Below, in pieces: positions 22,986-34,200 of a stretch of 64,000 nt of DNA. Position 1 is the stretch's first letter; each line of letters begins with the position of its first letter. A program made the position numbers and the translations under genes. The DNA is from Prorocentrum cordatum (lineage: Eukaryota; Sar; Dinophyceae; Prorocentrales; Prorocentraceae), in assembly GCA_963575745.1 (NCBI GenBank), contig CAUYUJ010014334.1, positions 32,501-96,500 on the forward strand, written 5' to 3'. Below the pieces are notes generated by a model that was given only the letters and a program-made list of their open reading frames with translations, searched no databases and was not told where the DNA came from.

Positions 22986-23739
22986 GGCCCGCATCAGCAG
23001 AACAAGCTGCTGCCTCTCGGTGCGTATGGATCGGGCTCCCGCCTGCGGGTGCCATCCAACGTCTCACATGACGATCGTGCGCCCAGCTGCCCAGCTGTTC
23101 CCCGGCCAGGCACAGCGTGCGAGCAACGGGGCACATCTGGATCTCACGTCGCCTCCAGCTCCGCAAGGGCGTGCCACGCGGCCTTGCGGTCCTCGAGTTC
23201 AATCTGGCCGCGAGCCCTCAAAACTCCGACGCAGAAAAAGATATGTCGTCGCCCTGCACATAACGCGATCCTGAACTGGCTGACTCATCTCATGACGGAT
23301 CGTAAAGCACGATGTTGTCAATACTCTGCTGGACACCCCCAGCCGCTGCTAAATACACCATGGAATTGCTGCCAGAGTCTCTCTATCATGAGCCAGACGC
23401 GTGTCCTTGACATCCTTGCTCAGGCTACGACGATCTCGTGAAGAATCGAATTCGACGCCTCACCTCGGGTGCGACTGTCTGCTCAAAGCAGGCGTGTATG
23501 GCCCTTGCCCAAGCACACGGAGCCGTGGCCCTTCGTTTCCAGGCTTTCGTCGCCGCAGCGAAGCTTAACAACGCCTAGACTGGCCTCCTCCCCAAAGAAA
23601 GCAGAGGCAGACAAGTCGTCAGAGTCCACTCCGCCATTTATGAGTGGCGGCTGCTGCTTAGAACATTGAACATCGGACAATCACCCGAAACTGTTCGAAA
23701 TAGCTGTGGACCAAACACACATCCGGGCAAATTGCCCAA
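22986..23739. other. No confident gene
   Basis: Short frames only. On the minus strand 23,680-23,483 reads LINGGVDSDDLSASAFFGEE and LGVVKLRCGDESLETKGHGS, which is compositionally protein-like, but it has no recognisable domain and no continuation. Confidence 0.3.
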
Positions 23740-24176
23740 CCATATGCGGGTGCGAGTGCCGCAAGGCAGGTGGGACAAAGGAGGGGCAGGTCCCTTTGTG
23801 GCTACGAAGCGCATGAGGGGTGTGCAGATATGGGCGCGGGTCCGCCATGCGGACCCTGCGGCTGGGGCCTTGGGAAGAGCCCCATGCATGCAGCTACGAG
23901 ACGTGGGAGAGGTATGCCGACATGTGTACGGGTCCGCAATGCGGACCCTGCTGCTGGGGCCTTCGGTGGAACCCCATATAGGGCCACGAAACATGTGAGG
24001 GGTATGCCGGACTGGGCGCGGGGCTGTCAGTCGGACCCTGCCGCTGGGGCCTTTGGGGAGCTGCCTATGGAGCCACGACAAGTGTGAGATGTGTGCCGAA
24101 ATGGGCGCGGGGCCGGCATGCGGACCCTGCCGCTGGGGCTCCCGGTGGAGCTCCTATGTGGCCACGGGACGTGTGA
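23740..24176 (+). repeat. 90-bp satellite, block 1 (left part)
   Basis: Tandem units of about 90 bp with landmarks GCGCGGGGCCGCCATGCGGA, CCCTGCCGCTGGGGCCTT, GGTGGAGCTCCCTATGG, GCCACGAAACGTGTGAGGGG and TGTGCCGAAATGGGC. The block stops abruptly at 24,176 in GGGACGTGTGA, where the SL retrocopy begins. Open frames on both strands in this satellite reflect its composition. Confidence 0.9.
24171..24176. other. Target-site duplication, left copy (GTGTGA)
   Basis: GTGTGA belongs to the satellite unit and is repeated at 26,602-26,607 directly after the A tract at the other end of the insertion. Confidence 0.75.
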
Positions 24177-24198
24177 TCCGTAGCTATTTTGGCTCAAG
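24177..24198 (+). other. Dinoflagellate spliced-leader sequence (21/22)
   Basis: Reads TCCGTAGCTATTTTGGCTC followed by AAG: one mismatch (C to T) from DinoSL. It is followed by GCCATC, not by the GT splice donor of an SL RNA gene, so it is the spliced form and marks the 5' end of a copied mRNA. A strong inverted repeat starts in its last bases (CTCAAGGCCA ... TGGCCTTGAG). Confidence 0.85.
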
Positions 24199-24270
24199 GC
24201 CATCTCGGCGCGAGGTGGCCTTGAGTGGCTTGGGCGGCGCCGCGCCCCCTGCCCCAGCCGCGCGGGCGCG

Positions 24271-26017
24271 GTGGATGGGGCGGCAGCACGACCGTGGGGG
24301 GCCATGTTCGGCGGACCCAGCGGGGCGGGCGCTGGCGCGGCGACGGCGCAGGGCGGCCTTCCCCAGCCTCGCGAAAGGCTGGACCTGGGGATGGGGATTG
24401 TGCCTCATCCCAGTGCCGCTGGCGGGAGCCAGGGCGGGGCCGCTCCCCTCCCCCGCGCCAAGCGCGTGGGCTGGGCCCCACGCGGTCTGGCCCGGCTGCT
24501 TCGCGGAAGCAGCAGAGGGCGAAGCCGCCCAGCGGGGTGAGGCGACGACTGCGGCGGCAGGCGGCGAAGGCGGCGGAGGCCCCCCCGCGCGAGAACCCGG
24601 CGGGTCTGGGCCTCTGCCCCCAGCGCCCTGCAGGGAGGGCAGGAGCGGCCGGCCCCCTGGCACGACCGGCGGCGCAGCCTGTCGGCAAGAATGGCGACGG
24701 GCGGACGCCGCCCCGGCTGCGCGGCGTCGAGCGGCGGAGGCAGCCACAGCCCGCCGCGCCTGCCGCCGCCGCCGCCTGGGCCCCCCCGCCTGCCTGGGGC
24801 CCCGCCGCGGCGCCGCGCGAGGGCGGACGCCTTCCCGGCGGGCACGGAGCCCAGCGCGCAGCCCGTCGCGCAGCCCGCCTTCTTCCCCGCCGGGGGCGGC
24901 GACGGCGGACGGCCGGGCAAAGGGCGCAAGCAGCGGGCGGCGCTCCTACAGCTATTACACGAGCGAGAAGGAAGCGGAGAACGACGCGGGGCGCGGCGCG
25001 CCGGCCGCCGCCGCCGGGACAGCGGCCCGGCCGGCGCCAGCAGCAGCGCGGACAGCCACGGCTCCGCAGGCTCCAGCTGCCGCGGCGCCGGCGGCTCCGC
25101 GGGCAGCGCCAGCGACGCCCGCGCGGCAGGAGCGCGGGAGCACGGCGGCGGATCTCCACGAGATCTTGCGAACTGCCGGCTGGGCCTGCTCGGTCGAGCA
25201 GCTCGGCGCGCCAGCCAAGCCAGACAGCTGGCACCTGGGCGCGCGCGAGCACAGCCCCCGCGCGAGCGAGCACGACCTCGAGAGGTCGTACGACGCGCTT
25301 GACGGCGCCTGGGGGCTCACCCGGCAAGCGCGCGCGGCCCTTGGGCAAGCGCCGAGGCCTCGCTGGGCGGACGCCGAAGACGACTCCTTGGGGGACGAGG
25401 GCGGGCAGCGGCCGGCCGCTGCCAGCAGCCAGAGGACAGAGGCTGCGCGCGGAGAGCCGACGGCGAGCGCTTCCCAGAAGGCGGCCCGCGGCGGCTGCGG
25501 AGCGCCAGAGCTGGCTGCCGCGCCGACCCCTGCTGGCGCAGGCGCGGCGAGCGCCTCCCCAGCAGAGGCGGCCCAAGACCCCAGCGCGCCGGCGGCTGCT
25601 GGCTGCGCAGCCGCCGAGGACGCGCACCAGGGGGGCACTGCGGCGAGCGCCCACCGGGCGGCCCGCGGCGAGTCCGGCGGCACGGCAGCCCGCGCCGCGG
25701 CGAGCGCTTCCATGGGTCGGGGGCGGCCCGCGGCGCGGAGGGGGCGCGCTTGGCGAGCGCCTGCGAGGGGGAGGCGGCCCGAGGCGGCCCTGGCGAGGAC
25801 GCCGCGCCTGCTTCGGGGGAGGCAGAGGGCTGGCTGCCGCGCCCAGGGCGGCGCTTGCGCAGGCAGCGGCGGGCAGCCCCGCCAGGCGCGCGCAGCGCGC
25901 CGCCGGAGGCGCAGCTCGGCAGCGGCGGCGCGGCGCAGCTGGCGGCCACTGCGCCAGCTGCCAGCGCGGGCGCGGCGAGCGCCTCCCCAGCGGAGGCGGC
26001 CTGCGACCCTGGCGCAC

Positions 26018-26065
<48 letters not shown>

Positions 26066-26596
26066 CAGCCGGCAGGGGCGCGCGCCCAGCGCGCAGCGGC
26101 TCCGAGGACCGCGCCCTTGCGGCGGCCCGCGAGGAGCTCCTCGAGGCCTTCCGCGGCCGCTTGGCCGCCGGCGGCTGGGCCGCGACGCGAGAGCTCGCGC
26201 CGAGCGTCCCCATGCGGGGTCTCAGCTTCCGGGCGGTGCGGGAGCGCCTCCTGGCGGCCGTCGAGGCGCTCGTGGAGCGCGACGCGGCCGAGGCAGCCGC
26301 GCGCGGGCGCGGGCTGCTCTGGCAGGAGGCTGCCGCCGCGGCCGCGCGGCCGGCGGCCCAGAGGCGCTCAGCGCGCGGCGGCGGCGCTCCTTGGGGCTGC
26401 CGGGGCTCCCGGAGCCACCGGCTGCGGGGCGGGAGCGCGCGCCCTAGGCGCGCGGAGGCGCCGGTCTGGCCGCGCCCGCGCTGCTCGCTTGCTTGCTTTT
26501 GCTGTTGCCTTCTCTTTCCCCCTCTCTCTCTCCCCTTTCTGCTGCTGCTGCTGCTCTCTTCCCCCCAGCCACAAGGCGACCTTCTCGCGCAGGTGA
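24271..26596 (+). pseudogene. Retroposed Ala/Arg-rich protein gene, frame-disrupted
   Basis: The insertion is open in long stretches but protein-like sequence moves between frames. 24,271-24,540 begins MDGAAARPWGAMFGGPSGAG. About 24,900-25,730 (another frame) holds SSGRRSYSYYTSEKEAEN, STAADLHEILRTAGWACSVE and ERSYDALDGAWGLTRQAR. 25,750-26,440 (a third) holds DRALAAAREELLEAFRGRLA and FRAVRERLLAAVEALVERDA. Two Ala-rich repeats share AGAASASPAEAA. A CTG/GCT run at 26,020-26,061 gives poly-Ala in the third frame or poly-Leu in the second. The 3' part has a long pyrimidine tract ending CCCCCCAG. No domain is recognised. Read as a decayed, once expressed, low-complexity protein; indels within GC-rich minisatellite explain the frame changes. 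Sequencing errors are an alternative. Confidence 0.5.
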
Positions 26597-26601
26597 AAAA
26601 A

Positions 26602-27395
26602 GTGTGACGGCTGTTTCGACATTGATGCGGGGCCGCCATGCGGACCCTGCCGCTGGGGCCTTAGGTGGAGCCCCCTTTATGCGGCCGCGAATCGTGGGAG
26701 TGTGTACGGGACTGCCATGCGGACCCTGCCGCCGGGACCTTCGATGGAGCCCTAGATGGAGCCACGAAATGTGTGAGGGGTGTGCCGAAATGAGCGCGGG
26801 GCCGCCAGGCGGACCTTGCCGCTGGGGCCTTCGGTGGGGCTCCCTCTGGGGCCACGAAACGTGTGAGGTGTGCTTCAGAATTTGCACGAGGGGACCGCCC
26901 TGCAGACCCTGCCGCTGGGGCCTTTGGGGAAGCTCCCTATGGTTCCACGACATGCGTGAAGGGTGTGCCGAAGTGGGCGCGGGGCCGCCATGCTGACACT
27001 ACCGCCTGGGCCTTCGGAGGAGCTAGGGGTGTGCCGAAATTTGCGCGGAGACGCCATGCGGACTAGCTCCCTACGGTTCCACGAAGTGTGTGAGGGGTGC
27101 GCCGAATTGAGCGCGGGGCCGCCATGCGGACCCTGCCGCTTGGGCCCTCGGGGGAGCTGCCTGTGGAGCCACGAAGTGTGCGAGGTGTGTGCCGACTTGG
27201 GCGCGAGGCCGTCATGCGGACCCTGCCGCAGGGGTCTTCGGGGGAGCTGCCTGTGGAGCCACGTAATGCGTGAGCGTTGTGCCGAAGTGGGCGCGGGGCC
27301 GCCGTGCGGATCCTGCTGCTGGAGCCTTCTGTGGAGCTCCTTTCGGGGCCACGAACTGTGTGAGGGGTGCGCCGGCATGGCTGTGCGGAGGGCAA
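26602..27395 (+). repeat. 90-bp satellite, block 1 (right part)
   Basis: Satellite resumes directly after the retrocopy, with the duplicated GTGTGA as its first bases, and continues for about nine units spaced 79-93 bp apart. Same landmarks as 23,740-24,176. Confidence 0.9.
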
Positions 27396-28057
27396 CGGCA
27401 GGGATGGGAGGAGGGGGGAGGGGGGGAGGAGGGAGGAGAGAGGACGTGAGGCAACTGTTTTTTTTCAAAACGAGGACCCAACACCACGCGATGGTTGGGA
27501 ATTGGGCAGAACTTAGCCAGATCATGGAGGAGGAGGAGGAGGAGGAGGAGGAGGAGGAGGTGAAGTAAGAACCGAAGCAGGATGATGATGAGGTCAGGAG
27601 TGGGAGGACACGTAGAGGCGGATGAGCATGGGGATGCGGACGGAAAAGGAAGCTGGGAACATGGAGAAGCGGGAGGCTGAGGCGATGGAGGACGATGAGG
27701 AGGAGGACGATGAGGAGGAGGAGGGTGATGAGGAGGAGGGAGGCGCAGATGAGGAGGAGAATGCGGCCGACAGCGGCCACGACAGCGAACGAAGGCATCG
27801 GCGCCGGCGACCACGCTGAGGGCCGCCTCTGAAGGATCCGCGAGCCGCGGGACGACGGCGACGACGGCGGCGGCGACGACGACCGAGGCCCGCCTCCGAG
27901 GGCTCGGCGAACCGCGGGAGGACGACGCCAACGGCGGCCGCTTTTAGGACTTCGGGCCTCCACGGTCGGCCACCTGGGCGTCGCCCGGCACGCCCTGGCC
28001 GGAGCTTCGGGAGGCGGGCCCGACCGCGGCGACGAGGAGCCACCCGGGGAACAGGAG
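27396..28057. other. Microsatellite-rich, no gene
   Basis: (GGA)n at 27,523-27,560, GAT/GGA mixture at 27,680-27,765, degenerate GAC/GGC at 27,845-27,890. No recognised coding region. Confidence 0.5.
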
Positions 28058-28238
28058 CACAGCGGGAGCTCGACCACAAGAAGCCTTCCACAAGAAACCC
28101 AACCCTGAGACCCCAGGACGTCCATTGATTTGCTGGTGTGGGGACGCCACGCTTCCCACAGCAGAACCGAGGAAACCCAAAAAGCCCAGGGCACCCAGGA
28201 GGCAAGCAGGGTGTGTCTTGCCAGGGGGTTCCACTGTA
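28058..28238 (+). mobile_element. MITE family K, copy 1
   Basis: Left end CACAGCGGGAGCTCGACCAC, right end AGGGGGTTCCACTG-TA. Interior AAGAAACCCAACCCTGAGA and AGCCCAGGGCACCC. Homologous to 29,676-29,864. Ends are diverged inverted repeats of the CAGTGGGG type. Confidence 0.65.
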
Positions 28239-28429
28239 TGGAGACGATGACGTCATGATGCGATTGCCTCAAGATGTGCGTTTCAAGATTTTCCGAGTAT
28301 CTGGCGGCCATGGCGTGCGCAGTCCGCGTAGATCGTCAGAAAAAAATGGACAGCTATCCAGAGCGCACCCCTGTCACGGTCTCTAGCTCTTCGGGTACAA
28401 GGCCCCCGACAAAATTCAAACTATATGGA

Positions 28430-28447
28430 TCCTCAAACCTCGATCCT

Positions 28448-28483
<36 letters not shown>

Positions 28484-28706
28484 TGTGGTCGACGTCGTCG
28501 TCGTCTTCGCCAACGCCGCCGTCGTCGCCGTCCGCGTTGTCGTCGTCATCGTTGTCATCATCTTCGTCGTTGTCTCCACCGCCGCCGCTGGCCGTCGTCG
28601 TCGTCGTCTCCGTCGTCGTCGTCACCGCCGCCGCCACAGCCGACGCCGACGTCGTCGCCGTCGTGGTCGTCGTCGGCGTCGTCGTCGTCGGTGCCGCCGC
28701 CCCCGC

Positions 28707-28766
<60 letters not shown>

Positions 28767-28948
28767 GGTCGTGGTCGTGGTCGTCGTTGCCGTCGTCGTC
28801 TTCGCCACCGCCGCCGCCGCCGCGGTCGTCGGCGTCGTCGTGTCGTCGTCGCCGCCGCCGCAGCCGCCGTCGCCGTCGTCGACGTCGCCCACGCCGTCGC
28901 TGTCTCCGCCACCGCCGCCGCCACCGCCGCCGCCGCCGCCGTCGTCGC

Positions 28949-29029
<81 letters not shown>

Positions 29030-29155
29030 ATTCGTCATCGTTGTCGTATTGGTCGTCGTTGTCGTCGTTGCCGTCGTCGCCGTCGTCTTCGCCACCGCCG
29101 CCACCGACGCCGCCGCCATCGTCGACGTCGTCGTCGTCGTCGTCGAGGGCCGCCT
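28430..29155. repeat. Long imperfect (GTC)n/(GCC)n microsatellite
   Basis: About 720 bp of GTC units with GCC, GTT and other interruptions; purest at 28,975-29,030. Produces very long Asp-, Val-, Arg- and Ser-rich frames on both strands, which are artefacts. Confidence 0.95.
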
Positions 29156-29675
29156 CTGAGGGCTCGGCGAGCCGCGGCGCTTCTTCGCTGGCGACGGGGA
29201 GGCCCGGCGGCGGCTCGGCGAGCGCCTCCGGCTCGGCGAGCGCCTTGCCAACCAAGCCCAGGCGGGCAAGATCAGTCAGCATCGGATCGGATCGGAACGT
29301 GCGTCGGATCGGACTGCACCCGCACGCAATCGCAATCGAATCGGATCCGCCGCGATAGGATTTGAGCAGGGACCGACCGCCTCGGCATCCTTTTAGGGCT
29401 ACAAAGGCATGCCCGTAGAACCAAGCAATGTTGAATAACATAAGCAATGTGCTGATAAGTTGCAAGTGATGGCTTAAAACACAACTGTCTCACACAAACA
29501 TGATCTAAGGACATTTCGCGCAAACCGCAAAAGGTTCTTTGAACACTACGTGGCAGGCCTAATAGACACGCCCAGACGCTTCGCCAGCGCCTAGCTGATG
29601 CACAATGGCGCCATGCGAGCATCGGCCCGCATTGGATCGTCGGGAATCGAATCGGATCGAGCCGGACAGAATCGA
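29156..29675. other. No gene; GATCGGATCG-type short repeats
   Basis: 29,280-29,360 and 29,625-29,675 contain repeated ATCGGATCGGA/GAATCGAATCGG motifs. The K copy 2 element is inserted in the second of these. Confidence 0.5.
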
Positions 29676-29864
29676 TACAGTGGGGCCTCGGCCACAAGAA
29701 ACCTCCGCAAGAAACCCAACCCTGAAATCCGCGATTTGCTTAATGAAGGCCAGATTTGTCGATCGAAAATCATCCAGGTCTGTATTGGGGACCCATCGAA
29801 GCCCAAGAAACCCAGGGCACCCTGGCAAAGTCCAACTGGTTTCTTGGCACGCGCCTCCACTGTA
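29676..29864 (+). mobile_element. MITE family K, copy 2 (best preserved)
   Basis: TA-CAGTGGGGCCTCGGCCAC at the left, CACGCGCCTCCACTG-TA at the right, 189 bp. The outer CAGTGG(A/G)G is inverted at the two ends and bounded by TA; outside the TA the flanks read ATCGA and TCGAAT of the local repeat. The CAGT terminus and TA flank suggest a Tc1/mariner-type MITE related in style, but not in interior sequence, to family A. Confidence 0.8.
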
Positions 29865-30024
29865 TCGAATCGGAGCGGTCGGATCGAAATATAGAGACCC
29901 CGGGTGTGGTGCCCGCACCTGCCCCCAAAAAAGGGGCTGGCCCACCCCGAAGCCTGCACCGTGCCATGGCAGAAACCTGGACCACACACCCAAGACTGGT
30001 TGGTAACACTACGGAGGCCGTGAA

Positions 30025-30107
30025 TACAGTGGGGGCTCGGCCACAAGAAACCTCCACAAAAAAACCCAACCCCGAAATCCGCGATTCGTTTAATGAAAAT
30101 CCGAATT
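30025..30107 (+). mobile_element. MITE family K, copy 3, 3'-truncated
   Basis: Begins TA-CAGTGGGGGCTCGGCCAC and follows the family through CCGAAATCCGCGATTCGTTT, then stops at about 30,107 where a 5'-truncated family A copy starts. Confidence 0.75.
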
Positions 30108-30279
30108 AGGCCTTGACCTAAGGAACTCTAAATAAGGAACGAGGCCCCTATTTCCCATAAGTTAAACTTCGACTTCATATCGAAAACCTAAGGGAAACCT
30201 GAGGCAAGCTGCGAAACAATTATGGATCACGGAGCCCCTCCCAAACCAAAAGGGTTCCTTCTTCAGGGCCCCGACTGCA
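30108..30279 (+). mobile_element. MITE family A, copy 5, 5'-truncated
   Basis: Starts directly at GGCCTTGACCTAAGGAAC without the CAGTCGGGG end and runs to CAGGGCCCCGACTG-CA. Fused head-to-tail with the truncated K copy, forming a chimaeric element 30,025-30,279 with one end from each family. Confidence 0.75.
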
Positions 30280-31130
30280 CAGCAACCCATCGGATCTGGT
30301 TCGCACATCTCGGCAAGCGCCGTGGCGACCGTAACCTTCGCATGCAAATCCACGACTCGGGCGGGATAGTGACGATGACGACGACGAGAATGGAGACGAA
30401 GATGCTAATGACGATGGTGGTGGTGGCGATGATGGCGAGAGCAAGAAACGCACTGACGACGATAATGAAGACGGTGGTGATAGTGGCGATATGGTTGGTA
30501 ATGAATGTGATGGTGACGAGGATGGCGGTAGCAATGATGACTCTGGCGATGTCGATGACAATGGTATTGATGAGGATGATCATGAAATGCGCGCGCAGGA
30601 TATGCTAACTAATCAGCGCTAGAGAAAAACATGTATGTAAGTGTGTGCCTGGTGAGCTGTATCTAGCCCTGGCTCGTTAAACGCGAGCATACGCTTGAAT
30701 CATTTCGACATGCGCGCGCGGGGACGCGCACGTGTGCCCCGCATGGTAGCGTTGGAAAAAGGTTGTGATAGCGCTTGTGGTATCAACGCAAGTAGACCGC
30801 ATGGTATTGTTTGACAGGCGTGACGGGGGAGGGGTCGTCTACCGTCGGCAGGGGATGATATCGCTTGAAACTCTCAATGAACGATCGTGCATCCTCCACA
30901 TGAACAGGCAGCTGGGCACGCCTCACTCCGCTGGCGTCCGCCAGCCTCCCGCCGTCTGGAGCCGCTCCCGCTGTATTTCCGCCGGCTCCGACCTGCCTCC
31001 CGCCGGCACTGACCGGCCGTCCGCCCAGGAAGAGGCTTCGACTTCGCACCCCCTCGAAGGCGAGGCTCTTTGTGGAACGCCGCGTTCGATGCAGTCCCAG
31101 AAGGCCAAGGCGGCGCCCGCCCCGCGGGCG
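30280..31130. other. Possible acidic coding tail; otherwise no gene
   Basis: At 30,372-30,622 a plus-strand frame encodes an Asp/Glu/Gly-rich stretch ending EMRAQDMLTNQR and a stop. Codons for Asp, Gly and Asn are mixed rather than uniform, unlike a young microsatellite, so a real exon is possible, but it is too weak to call. The interval 30,620-31,130 has no recognised gene. Confidence 0.3.
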
Positions 31131-31195
31131 AGGAGGAGGAGGAGGAGGAGGAGGAGGTGGTGGAGGAGGAGGAGGAGGAGGAGGAGGAGGAGGAG
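31131..31195. repeat. (GGA)n microsatellite at the 3' border of the LINE
   Basis: About 65 bp of GGA with one GGTGGT interruption. The same motif in the same orientation lies at the 5' border (37,076-37,111). Confidence 0.95.
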
Positions 31196-31262
31196 CAGCA
31201 GTGCGATAAGAAGGCGGAGTCTCCTCGGAAGCGGCGGCAGCGCCCGCCCGCGGCCGAGCTCC

Positions 31263-34200
31263 TCACATGAAGTCGTTGTCGACCCCATCGGCGACGGCGT
31301 CGAAGGCAGTGTCGAAGGTGTTGAGGTCGAGGCCGTCGCTGACGGCAGTGTCGATGTCAGTGTTGTCTTGGCCGTCAACGACGGCAGGATGGGGCGCTGC
31401 AGGCACGGATGCATCGAGTCCGCGGGGCGCAGCATGAGGCCCGTCTCGAGGCAGATCTTGGTGGACAGCTGGTGCAGGTGTGCGCCCGAACTCAGGGCGG
31501 TTGCCACCCATGTCCAGACGATCCAACGCAGCACGGCGGGCAGAAAGGTGTGCAGAGTAGTCATCACGCCTTCGTTCAGGACCATTCTTCATCTCCAGGT
31601 ACATGTAGTAGGACAGTACGAGCCTCCTCATCGTAGCCCACATCGATTTTTCGTGTGAATCGTCACGCTCGTATTCTCCTTCATCGCCAAGGCCAATCCT
31701 CGCCAGAACTGTATCATGAGAAAAGGCACGAGGAAGGCATACATGATGTTGAAGACGAGGACATACAAGATAGTGTTGAATAGCGTCATCGGCATCACAT
31801 CCAAAGGCACATTGAGCTCGCTCAGGGTGAACATGCATTCTCGAGGATGTGTGCCACCCGCCTGCCAAAGTCCGAACCACAATCCACCGCCACGAAGGAG
31901 ACACCTTGGCTAGGAAGGATTTCAGGTGGAGCCACCTCGTCCGCAAACTCCGCATGGATATCGACATGCCATACCACTTTTGCAGGCGCTTGAAGATGGT
32001 CTGATGAAATCTATCAGGGAAGATCCGCGACGTGATTTGTTGAAGGAAGCATCGTTGAGGTCGCGGACGGTGTCCAGCTGCACGTGCGTCCTCAGCCGTC
32101 TTGCGGGCAATCTCAGCAGCAGCTTCCAGGGATGAGCTCGATCGCGTCGGTAGCAGCGGGGACTGGCCCGAGTTCAGGGCGGCGTAGCGCTGCACTATAG
32201 CCATCGGCTCTTTCCAGAAAGGGGGTGACCATCGTCCCCTCGCAAATGCAGGTAACGGGCAGTATTGGACCGCCATGGCATCGAGCAAGCCAAGAAAGTG
32301 CGTCCAGCCTACGATCGTGTAGTTGGCCATGCGCCACATCGTGGCAACATTGTACAGTTTGAAGGATGTTGGCGAAGGGGGCGTCATCCATGTCGACATC
32401 GCTAGGATATCCTGAAGCCTGAACGTGCTCGGGGGCATACGCAGAACACGATGCAGGGCATGTATTTCTCGTGTCAGAGCCACTTTAGGAAGCCAGAAGA
32501 ATTGCGCGAGGTAGCTCAGGACCGTGATGCTCGAGGTCTGATATAGCCGTGCCAGTGCATCCGTCGGGGCGCCAGAAGTAGACAAGGCAAAGAGACGGTC
32601 CCACCACTTCGGGATCGCCTTCAACCATTGCAGTTCATTGGTCGCTCCAGGTCCAATATGTGCGCCAAGGTAGACACCAACATCAGCAATCAAGAAGTTA
32701 CTCCAAGCTGGAATCTGTTCTGCCAAGAAAAAGCGAATCACAGACCGTACCTGATCGTCAAGAGCAGCCCAAAGGGGGATGATCACACACTTGGTCACAT
32801 TGATGGCGAGGTGGCCGTACTTTTCTGCGCAGTCGAAGACCTGGTGGATCTTGGGCAGGAGACGCAAATGGTTCAGGTGAACGCCTAGATCGTCAGCGCA
32901 TGCGGACGCAGAGCCTTCTTCTTCGGTCGGGAGAATCTCGGCAATCGCTCTGAGAATGACATCCATGGCGATGGCCCATATGGTACCAGAAAGAGGGCAG
33001 CCCTGCGCGACACCAGAGCGCATGTAGCACACGAAGCGGTAGGCGCCGTCCAGCGTGATCATGGCCTGGCCACCATCGTAGAGGGCACGTACGGCATTGA
33101 TGAAGCCCTCGGCATACTGAAAGTTAGCGAGCGCTGCAAACAACCACTGCCTTCCCAGCGACGGGAAGGCCGCCGCAATGTCGAACAGGATCTGGACTGG
33201 ATGTTCTGACCCAGCAGATGGCCTCCATCCAGCAATCCTCCCCAGCGTGTCCATGATCATTATGTTATTGCAGAAGTTGCGGCCTCTGATGAAGCCTTGT
33301 TGTATAACGTGCGCCCGTTGCTCCACGATAGTTTTCATCTGCTCGTTGATGGCCGCCGCGAAGATCTTGGAATCGGTGTTCTTCCTGGAGATCGGCCGCA
33401 GGGCCGCAGCAAGCCGAGTGCAGGTAGTGTTGTCCATCTCCTCCGTGCCCTTGGGAATGAACGAGAACAGTGAGTCATTGAAAGAGAAAGGTGCCACTCC
33501 AGTCTCCATCGCCTGCCATGCGATGTCATCTAGCGCGTCCAAGGCACCCGGCGTCGCCGTCCACGCTCGATACGGAAGTCGGTCCGGACCTGGTGCTGAT
33601 GCACGAGCACGCTGAGCGGCACGTCGGAGCGCCGCAACCGAAGGAAGAACCAAGGCAGGTGGTTGAAAAGGAGGAGGCGCGTGCCGAGCAACAAACTCCT
33701 TCATACCAATCTCGTCGACGGGCTTGTCGGCAAAAATCGGGAGCCAGTGCTTCTGCAGCTCGTCCAGCATGTCCTGAGGTGATTTGACAACGGTGTCGGA
33801 ATCAGGGATACGAATACCGACCAATGTGAGAATACGTGCAAACGGGGCCCAAGCTCGAGCACGACGCTGTAGAATGCGTGCTTGCTTCTGTTGGTGTTCA
33901 GCTTCAGGCGCTCGTTGGGCCAGTGCGGCTCGACGGGCAAACGTCAGCGCACGCTCCTTTCTTTTGATAAAGTGTTGGTGGTGGGCAAGACGTGACATTT
34001 CTGCGAACTCCACCTCCGAGCGCAGCGAGACATTGCCTTCCTCGATGCTCAGGAACTGCTCACCAAGCGCGTTGAACGACATTAGGGCCCCCGCAAGCTC
34101 GAAGTCCTGCCGCCATACCGCTCGAGAGATGGAGCGCAGGGCCAGCAGCTTAACTTCATCAGAGAACTGAAAACGACGTCCTCCAGGCAATTCAAGGAGA

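Larger units (their letters stand above)
24177..26601 (+). mobile_element. SL-headed retrocopy inserted in satellite DNA
   Basis: A 2.4-kb insertion with all marks of reverse transcription of a mature mRNA: a spliced leader at the 5' end, a short A tract (26,596-26,601) at the 3' end and a 6-bp target-site duplication GTGTGA on both sides. The 90-bp satellite is interrupted exactly at these borders; the right flank resumes GTGTGACGGCTG, aligning with GTGTGAGGGGTG of intact units. The source mRNA is unknown. It was probably mobilised in trans by a LINE reverse transcriptase like the one at 31-37 kb, which is an inference. Confidence 0.8.

Noticed and set aside
23740-27395. Satellite-derived Gly/Pro-rich ORFs as genes
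   Set aside because: All three phases are partly open in the 90-bp unit and the frames change between units.
28430-29155. Very long Asp-, Val- or Arg-rich proteins on both strands
   Set aside because: They are direct translations of (GTC)n and its complement; the same holds for the ORFs at 19.1-19.6, 38.1-39.2, 40.6-40.9 and 49.3-49.6 kb.
31628-31882. Small hydrophobic membrane protein on the minus strand (84 residues)
   Set aside because: It is an out-of-frame shadow of LINE ORF2, which covers the same bases with the zinc finger.
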